Made by a program: the position numbers and the translations under genes. Positions 10,101 through 22,100 of a stretch of 64,000 nt of DNA are shown piece after piece. Within the stretch, counting starts at the first letter, position 1, and every line of letters starts with the position of its first letter. Below the pieces are notes generated by a model, which did not search any database, had not been told where the DNA came from, and was given only the letters and a program-made list of their open reading frames with translations. This stretch comes from Perognathus longimembris pacificus (Eukaryota > Chordata > Mammalia > Rodentia > Heteromyidae): the NCBI RefSeq assembly GCF_023159225.1, contig NC_063166.1:77084785-77148784 (forward strand), given 5' to 3'.

Positions 10101-13100
10101 TGGATGAGCTGCGGGGAGGAGGGGCGGGGCTGGTGGTGAGGCTGCGGCTACCCTGGCCTGGGCTACCAGGGGTCCTGCCAGGCCTGGCATCCGCCCTGGC
10201 CTCCAGCACCACCACCCCCTTCCCCCCAGTAACTGGATCCCAGCACACGTGCGCGTGCACGCACACACACACATACACACACACAATGGTATCTGGCTCC
10301 CAACACCTTCTCTGTAGTACTTGGTTCCCCAGCACCCTCCCAGTGATACCTGGCCTGGCTTGGCGTCCTCGCACACTGCTGCCTCGTAGGGAGTAGCCAG
10401 CTCCGGGGGGTTGTCGTTCACATCCAGGATCCGGATCCGCAGGGACGCCCGGGACAGCTGAGCATGGTTGTCTGCCATGACAGCAGAGGAGGAGGCTGGG
10501 ACAGAAGCTGGAGGAACCCCTCTTTCCCGGGACTAGACTGGGTGGCATTGAGGGTTTGGGGGTTGCCCGAGTTGGTATAAGGTCCAGGACTGGAGCCACT
10601 GGGCTTCAGTGAGTAAAGCCGTCACCATCTTCCTCAGCCCTCTCCCCGTAGAGGGCAACTCCCCACCCCACCCCCATCTCCACACCTCACCGTCCCCGCC
10701 AGCGCCCCCTGCAGCCCCACTGGTGTTACTACACCATCTCTGCCAATCAGCCACTGACCTCAGTCAATCCCCCTGGGGGGGGGGAAGAAGCACGTGGCGA
10801 GTGGTGGGGTGTGGCTGGCAGATCCCTGCCAGGCGGGCAGGGGGCTGCCAGGCCTCCTGGCACTCAAAGGGTATGGAGGGCAGTGGCCTGGTCAGCCCTC
10901 CTCTGAACCCAGGGGCCACTGGGCGTGGCTGGCTGCTGTTCAGATGGGAAGGTGGGGCGGAGGGAGCCCCTCTCTGGACTTCCCCTCCCCCAGCCGCCCC
11001 TTATAATCCCCCGCTCTCGCTCCGCTCCTCCCACAGATCTGCAGCCTCAGCGATGAGAGGGCTCTCCTGGGGTGGGGGCTGAGGGAGGCGAGTCGTGACT
11101 GGGAATGCCCGGCGAGCTGTTATTTTTAAGAGCGCACTGCCAGGGAACCTAAACAGACAGATGGGGGTGCTTTCGGGAGGGCAGAGAGGGGGAGGGCAAG
11201 GCCCGCAGCCACAATCTGGTGCCTACCTCCCTGTGGGGCCGAGGCAGCAGGAGGGGGAGGGGCTGGGGGAGGGAGAGGCGGGAGCCCTCGTCTATGCAGG
11301 AGGGGTATGGAAGACAGGGCAGTCACCCCTCATGAAGCATGAGCCACTTGTCCGAGGACCTCGCCCGTTGCAGCCCTGCTTGACATGTCCTAGGCCACGT
11401 CCCGGGAGCACCCGGTCCTTCTGACCGGGGAGAAAGATGTCCTCCGTTCCGAGAGGCAGAGACCTGGACCCTGGCACTGTGGTTCTCTGGCCCGGGTTTA
11501 CCCAAGTTCCCCTGGGAAGCCATTCCAAAGTCCTAAGGTGCCAGGTACCATGCGGATGTCTGCCATCCTAGCTACTTAGGAGGCTGAGATCTGAGGATTG
11601 CGGTTCAAAGCCGCAATCAGGGCAGGAAAGTCTGTGAAACTCCAATGAACCACCAGAAAACCCAAAGAGCTCAGGGACAGCGCCCAAGCCCAGAGTTCAA
11701 GCCCCATGACTGGGGGGTGGGGGGGAGAAAAAGTCCCAATGTCCAAGGCTTAGCCATTGATGTTTCTTAAACATTTCCCAGGTGATCTGATAGGGACCAG
11801 ATACGAGGAGCCGTGTCCAGGGGTGACTGCCAAGTGGGTGTGGGGGGCGGGCTCCTCCTGAGCACAACACAATAACTGCCAATCACAAATTCCACACACC
11901 CCGCCTCCTGTGTTTCTGATATAAAATGGCCCTACACCTTGACCTCCATGTGGGATTTTCCAACCTCACAGTGCCCTTCCTTACTAGGGTCTCCCACGAG
12001 CCTGGAATAATCGGGGAAGGAGGCCTTGCCAAACCCACTTTACAGATAAAGAAACCAAGGCCGCGTGAGGGGCAGAGATTTCCCCAGAAGGCAGAGCTGG
12101 GGTACAGCCCCGGGTCTCCCGATCTCAAGCACAACATCCAGGCACAAGGTCACCGGCCTTCTCTTGATCTATCCCGTGGCATCCGCCCCTCAGAGCCAGG
12201 CTCCGCCTGACCTTGCTCAGTGCCACGTGACAGGTGCCCCTTTTTAAGGCTGGGTCCCGCCCCCACCGCCCCTCCGGCCTTCCTTCCTCCCCTGGCATCT
12301 CAGTTCAGCTGACTGACATGCAAATTAGTTTAATTATTTCTTCTTCTAAAATAAATTATATTTTGCAGTAGCTGCAATATGTTGTGTCAGGCAAAATTAC
12401 ATTCAATATTTTTAAACTAATTGATGCAGCCTTGAGGACGGCTGACTGACAGCCCAGCGCCGAGCAGGCCTGGAGCCTTAAGTGAATCCGAAATTAAAAT
12501 GGAATGTGCTTTGGCCTGGTGCTTCCCCGGCGAGCTAGCCCACCATTCACCTGGGGAGGTGGCAGGTGGGACCCCCCCAGGGGGCTCCAAGGGTCTGAGG
12601 AGGCCGGACAGCCCACCGTGTCCCTCAGGGAGGGCGGGACTCGTGCCTTCTCCGGGTGGATAAGAATGGGGACCGAACCGCACAAGGCGGAAGTGGGGCT
12701 CAGACGTTGCTGATGCTCTTCCAGCTTGTGCAAAGGACAGAGCAGCAAAGAACATGGCCCTTGGGTCTTAGAGAGATAGACAGGCACTGTCTCCAGACAG
12801 GGACGAGAGTGGCCAGGACAAAGTTTGGGAGCAGGTCTGGAAGAGGGCATGCCACACTGCCGGGGGTTCAGAGGTGTCTTCCGCGGAGTAGGTGGCATGT
12901 CTGCTGAGATCTGACTGGGAAGTCACCAGGTGACGGGCTCAGTGAGGGAAAGATTGCTCTAAGGAGCCGGATCAGCATGTGCAAAGGCCCTGGGGTGGGA
13001 GGGAAGGCTGCCCACCTCTTCTGAGGAAGATCCCAGGCCCAGGCAGCGCAACTCACTTGGCATTTGGAACTAACTGAACAGTAAGGAGCTCTGGGTGGAG

Positions 13101-16100
13101 GCCAGTGGGAAGGGAGGAGGACGAAGGGCCTTAGCCTGGGGGCCAGAAAGCATGTGCTCCATCCCCAAAGGGTGTGGCAGACACCTATGGGTCACGGCCA
13201 CGGCCAGGGTCTGTGCCCTCCCGTTTTATCCTGTCACCCACTGCTGGAGGCAAGGACGCTGTCACCACAGGGATGGGGAATCCATGGCCTACGGAACAAC
13301 AGACAGGGCTGGGACTTGAACACGGTTCTGAGGAGAGGGGGCTTTGACCAACAGAGGGTCTTGCCTTCATCTAGCTGCTCTGAACATAGGCCCCTGCCAG
13401 TGATCCCCTTCCTCTCTCCTTCCCTCCTTCCCTCCCTCCCGCCCCGTGGGAGGGTCTGCCCCCCTCCTCCATCGTTTCCGCTCCAACCTGCCCCTTGCCT
13501 CACTTCCCTGCCTCCCTCTTCCGCCATGCCCTTTACCCAGCATCCTCTGGGTCCCTGCGGGACTGGCTGGGCTTCCTCCCTGAGAGCGCGGTGCACGGCA
13601 CACAGTAGGTGCTTGGCGAGTAGATTTTGCCGTCTATGGCGTGGGGACAGTGGGGCCTTCCTGATTTGGGGGGGGGGGTCCCTCCAGCCCCCCCCCCGCC
13701 CCGCTGAGGAGCACTGGAGGGGGGTGCTATGGATCTCCTTGGCTGCTAGAGAAAGAGAGGTGCAGAGAGGCGAGAGGCCGAGGGAGAAGGCGAAGGGGGA
13801 GGTGGGGGAGCAGCTGGGAGGTCCCCCCTACTTGCAGCGGTGGGCAGGGGAGGAGAGCCGGTCCTTTCTGCCCCCTCCCCAGCCCCTCCCTCCGCCTGAG
13901 GGAATTAAATCGCATGCGAACCCCAGGCTCTGATTAGAGCGGCCAGCTGGGCAGGAAGATTGAGTAGCCCAATTACCAGCAGCCAAGACAGGAAGGGGGG
14001 TGCTGGGGGGGGGAGCAGATGGGAGGGGGCTCCCGCCCAGGGGACCTGGGGACAGCTCCCCAGCCTCTCAGGGGGAGATTCGGTGGCCATCGCCTCGCTC
14101 AGGGACTCTGCCGATCAGTATGGCTCCCTTGGCCTGGGCGGGGCCAGGATGGGGGATGGTGATGGGGGATGGAATGGGGGGATGGAAGGGGGGGCACTCC
14201 TCCCTGGATGGTGATGGGGGGATGGAATGGGGGTGGAAGCATTCTTCCCTAGGGTCACTGATTTTGTCTGATACTTTGTCCCTGGTGCCAATTCATCTGC
14301 TAAGAGCCAGGGCAGGCCAGCACCCCAGAGTCCTCCCCTCCCGCGCTTCAAGTCCTCGCAGCCCCTCGATCATCGCACTCCACGACGAGGCTGACGGCCT
14401 GAGCGGCCTCTCTCTGGCTACTGTAGGAGCAGGTACATTGTTCAGCTTGTTAACACCAGATCCCAGCCCGGCCCAGACAGGCTGCCTGGGGTGGAAACGC
14501 CAAGCCATGGGCCACAGGAGGACCAATGAGGCGGGGTGCTTGAGCACTCTGTCACATGACCCCAACAGCACCTCACTCTCCACTCCGCTTATTTCCCCCC
14601 CCCCCCGCCCCGTCGGTGGTTCTGCTGTTCCATGGGCGACTTGCTCCCCGTCTCTGAGCTGGGTAAGTTGCTCCCTGCCTGGACCTCAGCCTCCCCAGCT
14701 GTGAAATTGGAAGCTCTGCCAGCCGGCTGGACCGCCATCTTTGCCAGCCCCTCTCTCAGAGTCCTTCTGCTCACCTTCTGCTCACCTGTGCGTGTCAAGC
14801 ACAGTGCTGGGCCCTTGCCACGTGTGATTTCCACTCTCTGGGGATCTGTTGTATAGTGTACATTCAGCATAATGTCCCACCCACTGTAAGCGTTCAATAA
14901 ATAGCAGCTGCTATTATTAAAAGTCATTCGTCACTCAAAAAAGTAGGTATTAGCGTGTGTGTGCACGCGTGCGTACGTGTGGGCTTGCACATGTGCTGGT
15001 ACCGGGGCTTGAACTCAGGGCCTTTCTGCTGGCGAGCTGGAGATGAGAATCTCATAGACCTTTCTGCCCCAGGGGGCTCCGGGCCTCCATCCTCAGGCCT
15101 CGGCCTCCTGAATAGCTAGGATTACAGGCGTGGCACGAGTGTGCCAGACAGTGCGTTCTTTCCTGAACTCAGTGAACACTGCGGCGTGGTTACAGCATGC
15201 GGGGCCTGTGTGCACACCACGATGGGTTGGGGTCCACCCTGGGGGAAAGGCATAGTCTTGGGGGGGTGGGGGGAGGAGCAATCCCGTGCTTAGGCCCAAA
15301 TGCATCCATCCATTGGGGGCCTGAAGGAAAACCCGGTGAGACTTGGCAGGGGGTGACCCCGGGGGTCGGGGGGCGGTGCTGCTAGCTATTCCGTGTCCTC
15401 TGCTGTCCTAGGCTGTGGCTCCTGCAGACGCGCTGGCGGCTGACAGCCCTGGAGGAGACAGCCGGCCTCAGGGCCCCGCGCCCCCACTGGGCGCTGACTT
15501 CCTTCTCGGTGAAGACTGTCCCTCCGCAGCCACCCGTCCACCGAAGGACTCAGACACACATTGTACTTTAAATTCAATATCGGTCATTAATATTTCATGA
15601 TTACAAAACGTTAAAGATAATGTCAGTGGCAGGCGCGTCTGCATGGGCAGCGGCAATGACTCAGAGGACTAGGAAGCGGCCGGCATGCTAAGTGGAGGCT
15701 TTGAGGGGATGGGGGCTGACAGGCGGGGGAGGGGGGTGGGGGGAGGGCCACACCCGCCCAGGCTCATGAAGGAGCTCCGCCGCTGCTGTGTGTAAGTCTC
15801 TCCCCCCCCCCGCCCCGATTCTTGTCACCTCACATTTATTCTGCCTGGGAGCGGGCGGGCCTGCATGACCACCCCCGCAGACACCCTGTGTTTCTGGAAG
15901 CTTCGGCTGCAGGAGGACCCAGGGCCCGGCGGGCAGACCTGACGGCGGCACTGCAGTTGGGACTTGGGCTGGTCCTGGTTGGGGGGGAGGGGGACCTTGG
16001 GCCTGCGTGGATTTGTTTTGTGGTCTTGGGGCCGTCGCTGGTCTACCCTGAGCCTCTGTTTCCCCATCTGTAAAATGGGGGAGTCCCTGGGGCTCATTTC

Positions 16101-19100
16101 CCAGAGATGGCAGGGGGTAGAGGGGGTGGGACTGGAGGGACAGTGGGGAGAGGCGGCCCTGCAGTCGGGCAGGGCTGGGGATTTGAACCGGTGATGTCCA
16201 GGGCACTCCTCCACACACTGAGGGCAGCGGCAGAAATGCCATCTTGGGGGTAAAGACCCACTGAGTTCACCCCTCTCAAGGGCCTGGTCCCAAAACACTG
16301 CTTGGGCCGGGTGTACCACCAATGCCATTGCTACCAGGCATTTACTGAGCAATTACTAAAGCCCTGGCCCCTTGGCTGAGTTCTTTCCATGTGTTGTCCT
16401 ATCCAAGACTCCCCTGCATGGCGGGCCAGGGCCATTTACTTCCCCAGAGGTTAGTCACCTGGGCATGGCGGTGGGCAGGGCTGGGATTGAAGCCCGGAGA
16501 GGGGTCTCCCCCCTTGAGAGGCTCACTGCCTTTCCCGGGTCAGCGGTGGAAGTGGAGCCCGGGCGGCTGGCTGCTGGCGCAGTTCAGGGGGCAGGCGGCG
16601 TGCGCCTCCCCCAGCCCGGCGCCTCTTCCTCGGCAGCACCTTTGTTCTCTCCTTCAAGCGGAGAAGGACTGGATTCAAAGGCTCCGGCAGCCACGGCCAG
16701 GGCTGAGCCAGCTTTGTGCTTGCCTTTAAGCCGCAGTTGAAAGGCAGGAAGGGAACTTCAGCCTGGGGACTTGCTCAGCCCTGGAAGGGGCTGGGGAGGT
16801 GGGGGGGGGGGGTAAGTGGGAGGATGCTGGCAGGGGGTGGGGGTGGGGAGGGGAGTGGGAGGATGGTGGCAGGGGGTGGAGGAGGAGGCCGGTCTGCAGG
16901 GCTCTGGGGCCTGAGGGGTCTGGGCCAGCCATGCTAGGGCCCAGTGTGGCCCATAGAGCCTGCAGCTCAGAGAGCACCAGTGCCTTGGGTGGTGTGTGTG
17001 CGTGTGCATGTGTGCGTGTGTTTACGTGCTTAGTGCTGGGGGCGGGGCAGGTAGGGGCACAGGAAGCTGCTCGCACTGCCCTTTCCTGGTGCCCGGTGCT
17101 CCTCACCTCCGTGGTCTTGGTTTGATGACACCCCTCTTACACTACCACCTGTACACCTCCCTCTCCTAGCCTCAGGCAGCTGCCTGCAACACACACTGTT
17201 CCAGAAAGGTCTACTCTACTGTGCCAAGCTGACTGCAGTCCGAGTGAAACTCAAGCCAAGCTCCGGGGAGTCAGCGTGGCCCTCTCCCGGTCTCACCTTC
17301 ACAAGGTGCCTGGGCCCCTTCACCCCGGACCCGCCCTCTGGGCGCTGATTGACAGCTCAGTCTGCTGTGGCCCCCCACCTCTGCACTACCCTCCACCTGG
17401 CCCATGCCTCTCCGCTTCCCCACTCTGAGGTTTTATTGTGCCACCGCGTGTCCTACAGTCCAGCCCCTGGCCCTCTCCAATGTGCCTGCCACCAGCAAGT
17501 ATCCCAGAGCCAACCACTCACTTCTCACGTCCACTGTGGCTGTCCCAGGCTGGGCCACCACCCCTGGCCCCGCTGAGTCCCTGCTGCCCCCCTCAGCCTC
17601 ATGTTCACCCTCAGTGCAGCACCAGAGGCACCTGTCAGACAACACCCCTCCTGGGTTCAGAACCCTCCCCGGGACCCTCACACATGGAGTCCCAGCGGCT
17701 GACTATTCTACCTCCCCGCCCCCCCCACCTCCTACCATGCCTGTCTCTTTGCAGTTCCTCTGACACGCAGGGCAGCTACCACCCCAGGGCCTTTGCATGG
17801 GCTGCTCCCCCTGCCTGGCCTGCTCTTTCCCCAGATAGCACAGGGCGCTCTCACTTTTATTGAAGCCTCTGTTGAAAAGTGTCTCAGGAGCAGCCTTTTT
17901 GGAGAATGAGATCCCTCTGCCGTCCATCCCCCTATAGCCCGGCTGTCTTCTCTCCCCGCTCCTCAGCTCCTCACATAATCCAGCGCACTAAACGCTGCTA
18001 ACCGCCTCTCTCCCCTCTGGAGACTGGCTCTTTTCTGTGGGGCCAGGCCTCATTTCCAAGCTCACAACAGGGCTCAGCATAGAGTAGATACTCAATAAAT
18101 GACAGAGAAGGGTCTGAGATTAATCCAGTCCCAGCGGCCTGGGATCTCCGTTTCCACAGGTCCGCTTTTGCCCCTACTTCCACCCCGGTGGGACCTACGC
18201 GAGCTCCTAATCTCTGCTCCCTCCCACGTCAGCCTTGGCCCCGCCCCTGTCTCTTACTCCGCCCCACCATTGCCACCCCCTCGGCTCTTGCTCCGCCCTC
18301 CTATGGCCACGCCCCTCGGCTCTTCATCTTCGTCGTTTCCCCGCCCCTCGCTCCGCCCCGCCGTGGCCCCGCCCCCTGCTCGGCTCACCCGCCTCCATGG
18401 CCAGCACTGTGATGTTGTGCCAGCCGGCCGTCTCGCGGTCCAGCCCTTTGCCGGTCACGATGGCTCCGGTGTCCGCATCGATGTCAAAGATCTGGTCCAA
18501 ATCCGAGTCGCGGTCAATGGCGTACCTGCGGGGGCCAGGGGACACTGATTGATGGATGCCAGTTGGAACGCAGACCATGTCCCCCACTCCACTCAGGAAA
18601 AGCAGGGGCGGGGACCCCTTCCCCACCTGGAGGAGAGAGGAAAAGGCTGATTGGCAGCCCCGTGGTGCCAGTGCCTGCTGGGTGTCCAGGGGCGACCATC
18701 AGCCCTTCTGAGCCTCAGTTTCCCCAGCTGGGCCCAGAGGTGGTGAGAGCTGGGAGTGTCTGGCACACATGCCCCATCCTTGTCTTTCCCAATAAGGTGA
18801 CAGTTGAGCTGGGCCTGATTTTCAAGAAGGGGGCTGGGGAGGGGGTTGGGGGCAGGGGTGGCCGAGGTGGGTAAGAATTACTCAGGAAATGGCTGGTGCC
18901 AGACAGAGGCAGGGAGGCAGGGAGCTGGGCGCCAGGACACGCAGGCCCAGCATTCCGGAGCTGGACGTGTGTCCTGGGGAGAGGAGAAGGGGCGGCGGTG
19001 GGGTGGGAGGTTTCTTGGCGGTCTGGCGGAGAACCCCAGACCAGGGTCACAGGCAGAGCATGCCCTGGGGAGGGGTCTGGGGCCTGCAGCTCCTCCCGCC

Positions 19101-22100
19101 TGCCCAGCACGAAGCGTGGGCTAATCTGTGGCTTTTCAGTTGCTGAGTGAAAAAGCCCTTTGTTCCGCCTTCTTCTCAGGCCTTTGTGCAGAAGCTCCAG
19201 GCCTGAAAGGCCCTTGTCCAACACATGTCTCGGGTGGCGGAGGCCCGGAGAGGCCCTGCCAGCACTGGCTGCCGCTTCCCTGGCAGATAACGGGGGCGGG
19301 GGTGCAGCCTGGCTGCAGCACAGACAAAGCCCCCTCCCCACCCCCCTGAAAGGCAGGCAAAGGTGCATTGTGCATCCAGGACAAAGGAGGGGATAAGGGG
19401 AGGCAAAGGCAGGCTGGAAACAGCCCTTCCCCTAGGCGTGAGGAGAGGCCTTTCTCCCCCAAACCAGAGAGGGAAACGGAGGCCACCAGACACACTGCGC
19501 ACCTTTAAGGTGACTCCTCAGTGGGGCCTTGGCTGCATGGCCAAACCTTTCTGGGCACAGTCTACCTGTGTGTCCTCGGACCTGTCCCTCAGCTTCCTTC
19601 CTCCTCCTGTACCCATCCAGAAGAGGGAAGGGGGAGCTACAGGACAGCCCTCTCCTTTCCCATACACTGTGGAGTGTCTGGGGGCTGGGGGGAGTGAAGG
19701 GGGTGTAAAGTGTGGGGGCCCCTGAGCAGGGTGGGCCTGAGGACCCATCGCCTGGATCCAATTAGTCTTGGATCCAATTAGTCTTCCTGCCCTAAATGGC
19801 TAAGCCCAGGTCCCTCTGGCTCCTGACTGCTGGGGCTCTCACAGATCTGGGAGGCTCACCCCAAGATGCCAGTTCTACCCCTCACACTGGACGTGTGTGG
19901 GTCCCATTGCTCATCCCCTCCTGCACAGCACGTGAGGAGTGGATGCACCCCTGGCGGGCATCCTGGGAGCGGTGACAGCCACGCCCTTTGCCGACGGGGC
20001 CACAGAGCCTCTGAGAGGAAACTTGCTGCGTGTGGGGACACGGGGTACCGTCCCTCGGGCTGCATTACGCACTAAGGGCGTGGGCTGGGCAGGGTGTGGC
20101 TTCTCAAGAGAGGGGCTTTCTATTTGCCCAAAGGTGCCATGTGGGCTACTGCTGGCCTTGCGTGGGGTTGCTCAGCAACGGCTCCAGAATTGGAATCCGC
20201 ACCCAAATCTGGGGCTCTATATCCGGAGCGTTAACTTGTTGAGCTCTACAAAGCCTCAAGGCATGGAGCCTTGGCTTCCCTTTACCTCATCTCCCACCCC
20301 AGGCCCTGCAGATGTCGGGCTCCAAAGAAGATCAAAGGAGACAGTGTTGGTGAGCCGGAAGGAATCTTGAAGACCTATTCTGATACTACAGGTGGAGGGC
20401 CGAGGCCAGGAGGGGCGGAAGGCAGGCTGGGAGGACAGAAAGGGCTTCCTCGTCCTCCCTCCCTCTCCTCCTCCTCCCCCTCCGCTTTTCTCTTTTATTC
20501 TCTCGCGGAGGAGAAGGCAGAGGCTGGAGCCTGAGTGGAGGCAGCTGTTCCCAAGGCCGTGAGGCATTGCCCACAGGGACACGATTAAGCAGCTAAAGAC
20601 TTGAGCTGCAGGTCACTGGGGGGGGGGGGGGCGCTGGCTGAACCCAGGTGTTTCTGTTCTAGCTCAGGGGGCTGGTGAGAGAGGGGGAGGAAAGGAGGGA
20701 GAAAGGGAGGGAGGGAGGCTGCTAAAGGGCTCAGCGTGGGGCAGGACTGGGGCCTGGCAGGCACGGGCAGCCTGTGTACCTCGTGGGCCTGTACATCTCG
20801 TGGGCCTGTATACACACACACACACAATTGTGTCCGCTGTGCATTGTGGGTGGGAGGTGCTCTGGTGGGGCGTGTGCGCATGCGTGCACATACGTGCACG
20901 TGTGCTGGTGGCGTGCAGTCTGGAAGGCCAAAGCTCAGGAGGCAGCCGTGCTGCTCAGGATCTGAGCCAGGTCCACACAGCTTCCAGAGAGTTCATTTCC
21001 AGCCCTTGAGAATTAACTTTCCTCCCCACGCAGGGCTGGGAGGGTGAACACGTCTAAGATGCTAGCTGACGCCCAGGAAAATGACTTCAGGGGTGTCAAA
21101 CGATTGTCCTATTTGTGACAAAGAAACAGAGGGCCCAGGATGTTGCCCTCCTGGGAGCTGCAAGGGGCGGCAGAAGGAAAGGAGATGGGTGTGGGTGGAG
21201 GGTACAGCGAGGGAGGCCAGTGTGCTCGTGTGTGTGCAAAGCACCCATGTGTGCAAAGGGGGCCTGGAGTGGGGGATGGGAAGACCGGATACTTCTGCTT
21301 AGGTTTGGAACCTGGCTGTGAGACCTTGGGTAAGCCACCTGATCTTTCTGTTCTTCCTAAACACACTCAAGGAACACACTCGAAAGCTCGCCCACAAGCT
21401 GGGTACTGGTGACTCGTGCCTGTCAGCCTAGCGACTCAGGAGGCTGAGATCTGAAGATTGCGGTTCAAAGCCAGCCTGGATAGGAAAGGCCCCGAGACTG
21501 TTCTCTCCAATTAATCACCAGAAGAAAATGGAAGTGGTGCTGTGGCTCCAAGTGGTAGAACGCTATAGCCTTGAGCAAAAACAGTTCAGGGACAGTGCCC
21601 AGGCCCTGAGTTCAAGCCCCACAACCGGCAAAATAAATAAAGAGCGCAAGCTCGCCCCACAATGTCTGGACTGGTTGCAGAATGAAAGGGTGACTGATCC
21701 CCAAGAAAAAAAATATTACTGTGGCTTTCTTGAGGCCCTACTGTGTGCCCGGGGCTCAATCCTCTCCCCAGTCCTGGGGTCACCAAGCACAGACTTGCCA
21801 CGTGGGCATTTGGCACCCACGAGGAGGCGGGTGCGACCAGGACGCCCATGATAGGAATGGGGAAACTGAGGCTCGGAGAGGCCACAGTGGCTTGTTGAAA
21901 AATGCTACTGCTGGGCTGGGTGTTGAACTCAGATCTCGGATTCCAGGGTGGAGGGCAGCAGGGCTGGGCTGGGCTGGGCTGCAGTGGCCCAGCCGTCTGC
22001 AGGGCTGCCTGATGCGGACATCTGGGCACTCTCCTCCCTCAGCCTCCCAAGGCTTCTCCCTGGCCGGTGTCCCCCCCATCCCCCCCCGCCCCACCCCAGG

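Larger units (their letters stand above)
10472..18388 (-). other. CDH22: CDH22 intron 7
   Basis: About 7.9 kb. It includes two SINE copies (11540-11712, 14994-15152), L2- and MIR-like fossils, the AT-rich candidate enhancers 12300-12430 and 15535-15650, and a GC-box-rich stretch (18236-18388) next to the exon 7 donor. The rest is GC-rich, mostly unrecognised sequence with many G or C homopolymers. Confidence 0.9.

Noticed and set aside
10477..10479. In-frame ATG just upstream of exon 8 as a possible internal start
   Set aside because: It lies in the acceptor region (CATGGCAG), and the phase and the conserved protein require splicing at 10472/10471.
13154..13933. 259-codon plus-strand open frame in intron 7
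   Set aside because: It has low-complexity Pro/Ser/Leu text in GC-rich intron, with no recognisable domain and no splice-site pattern.
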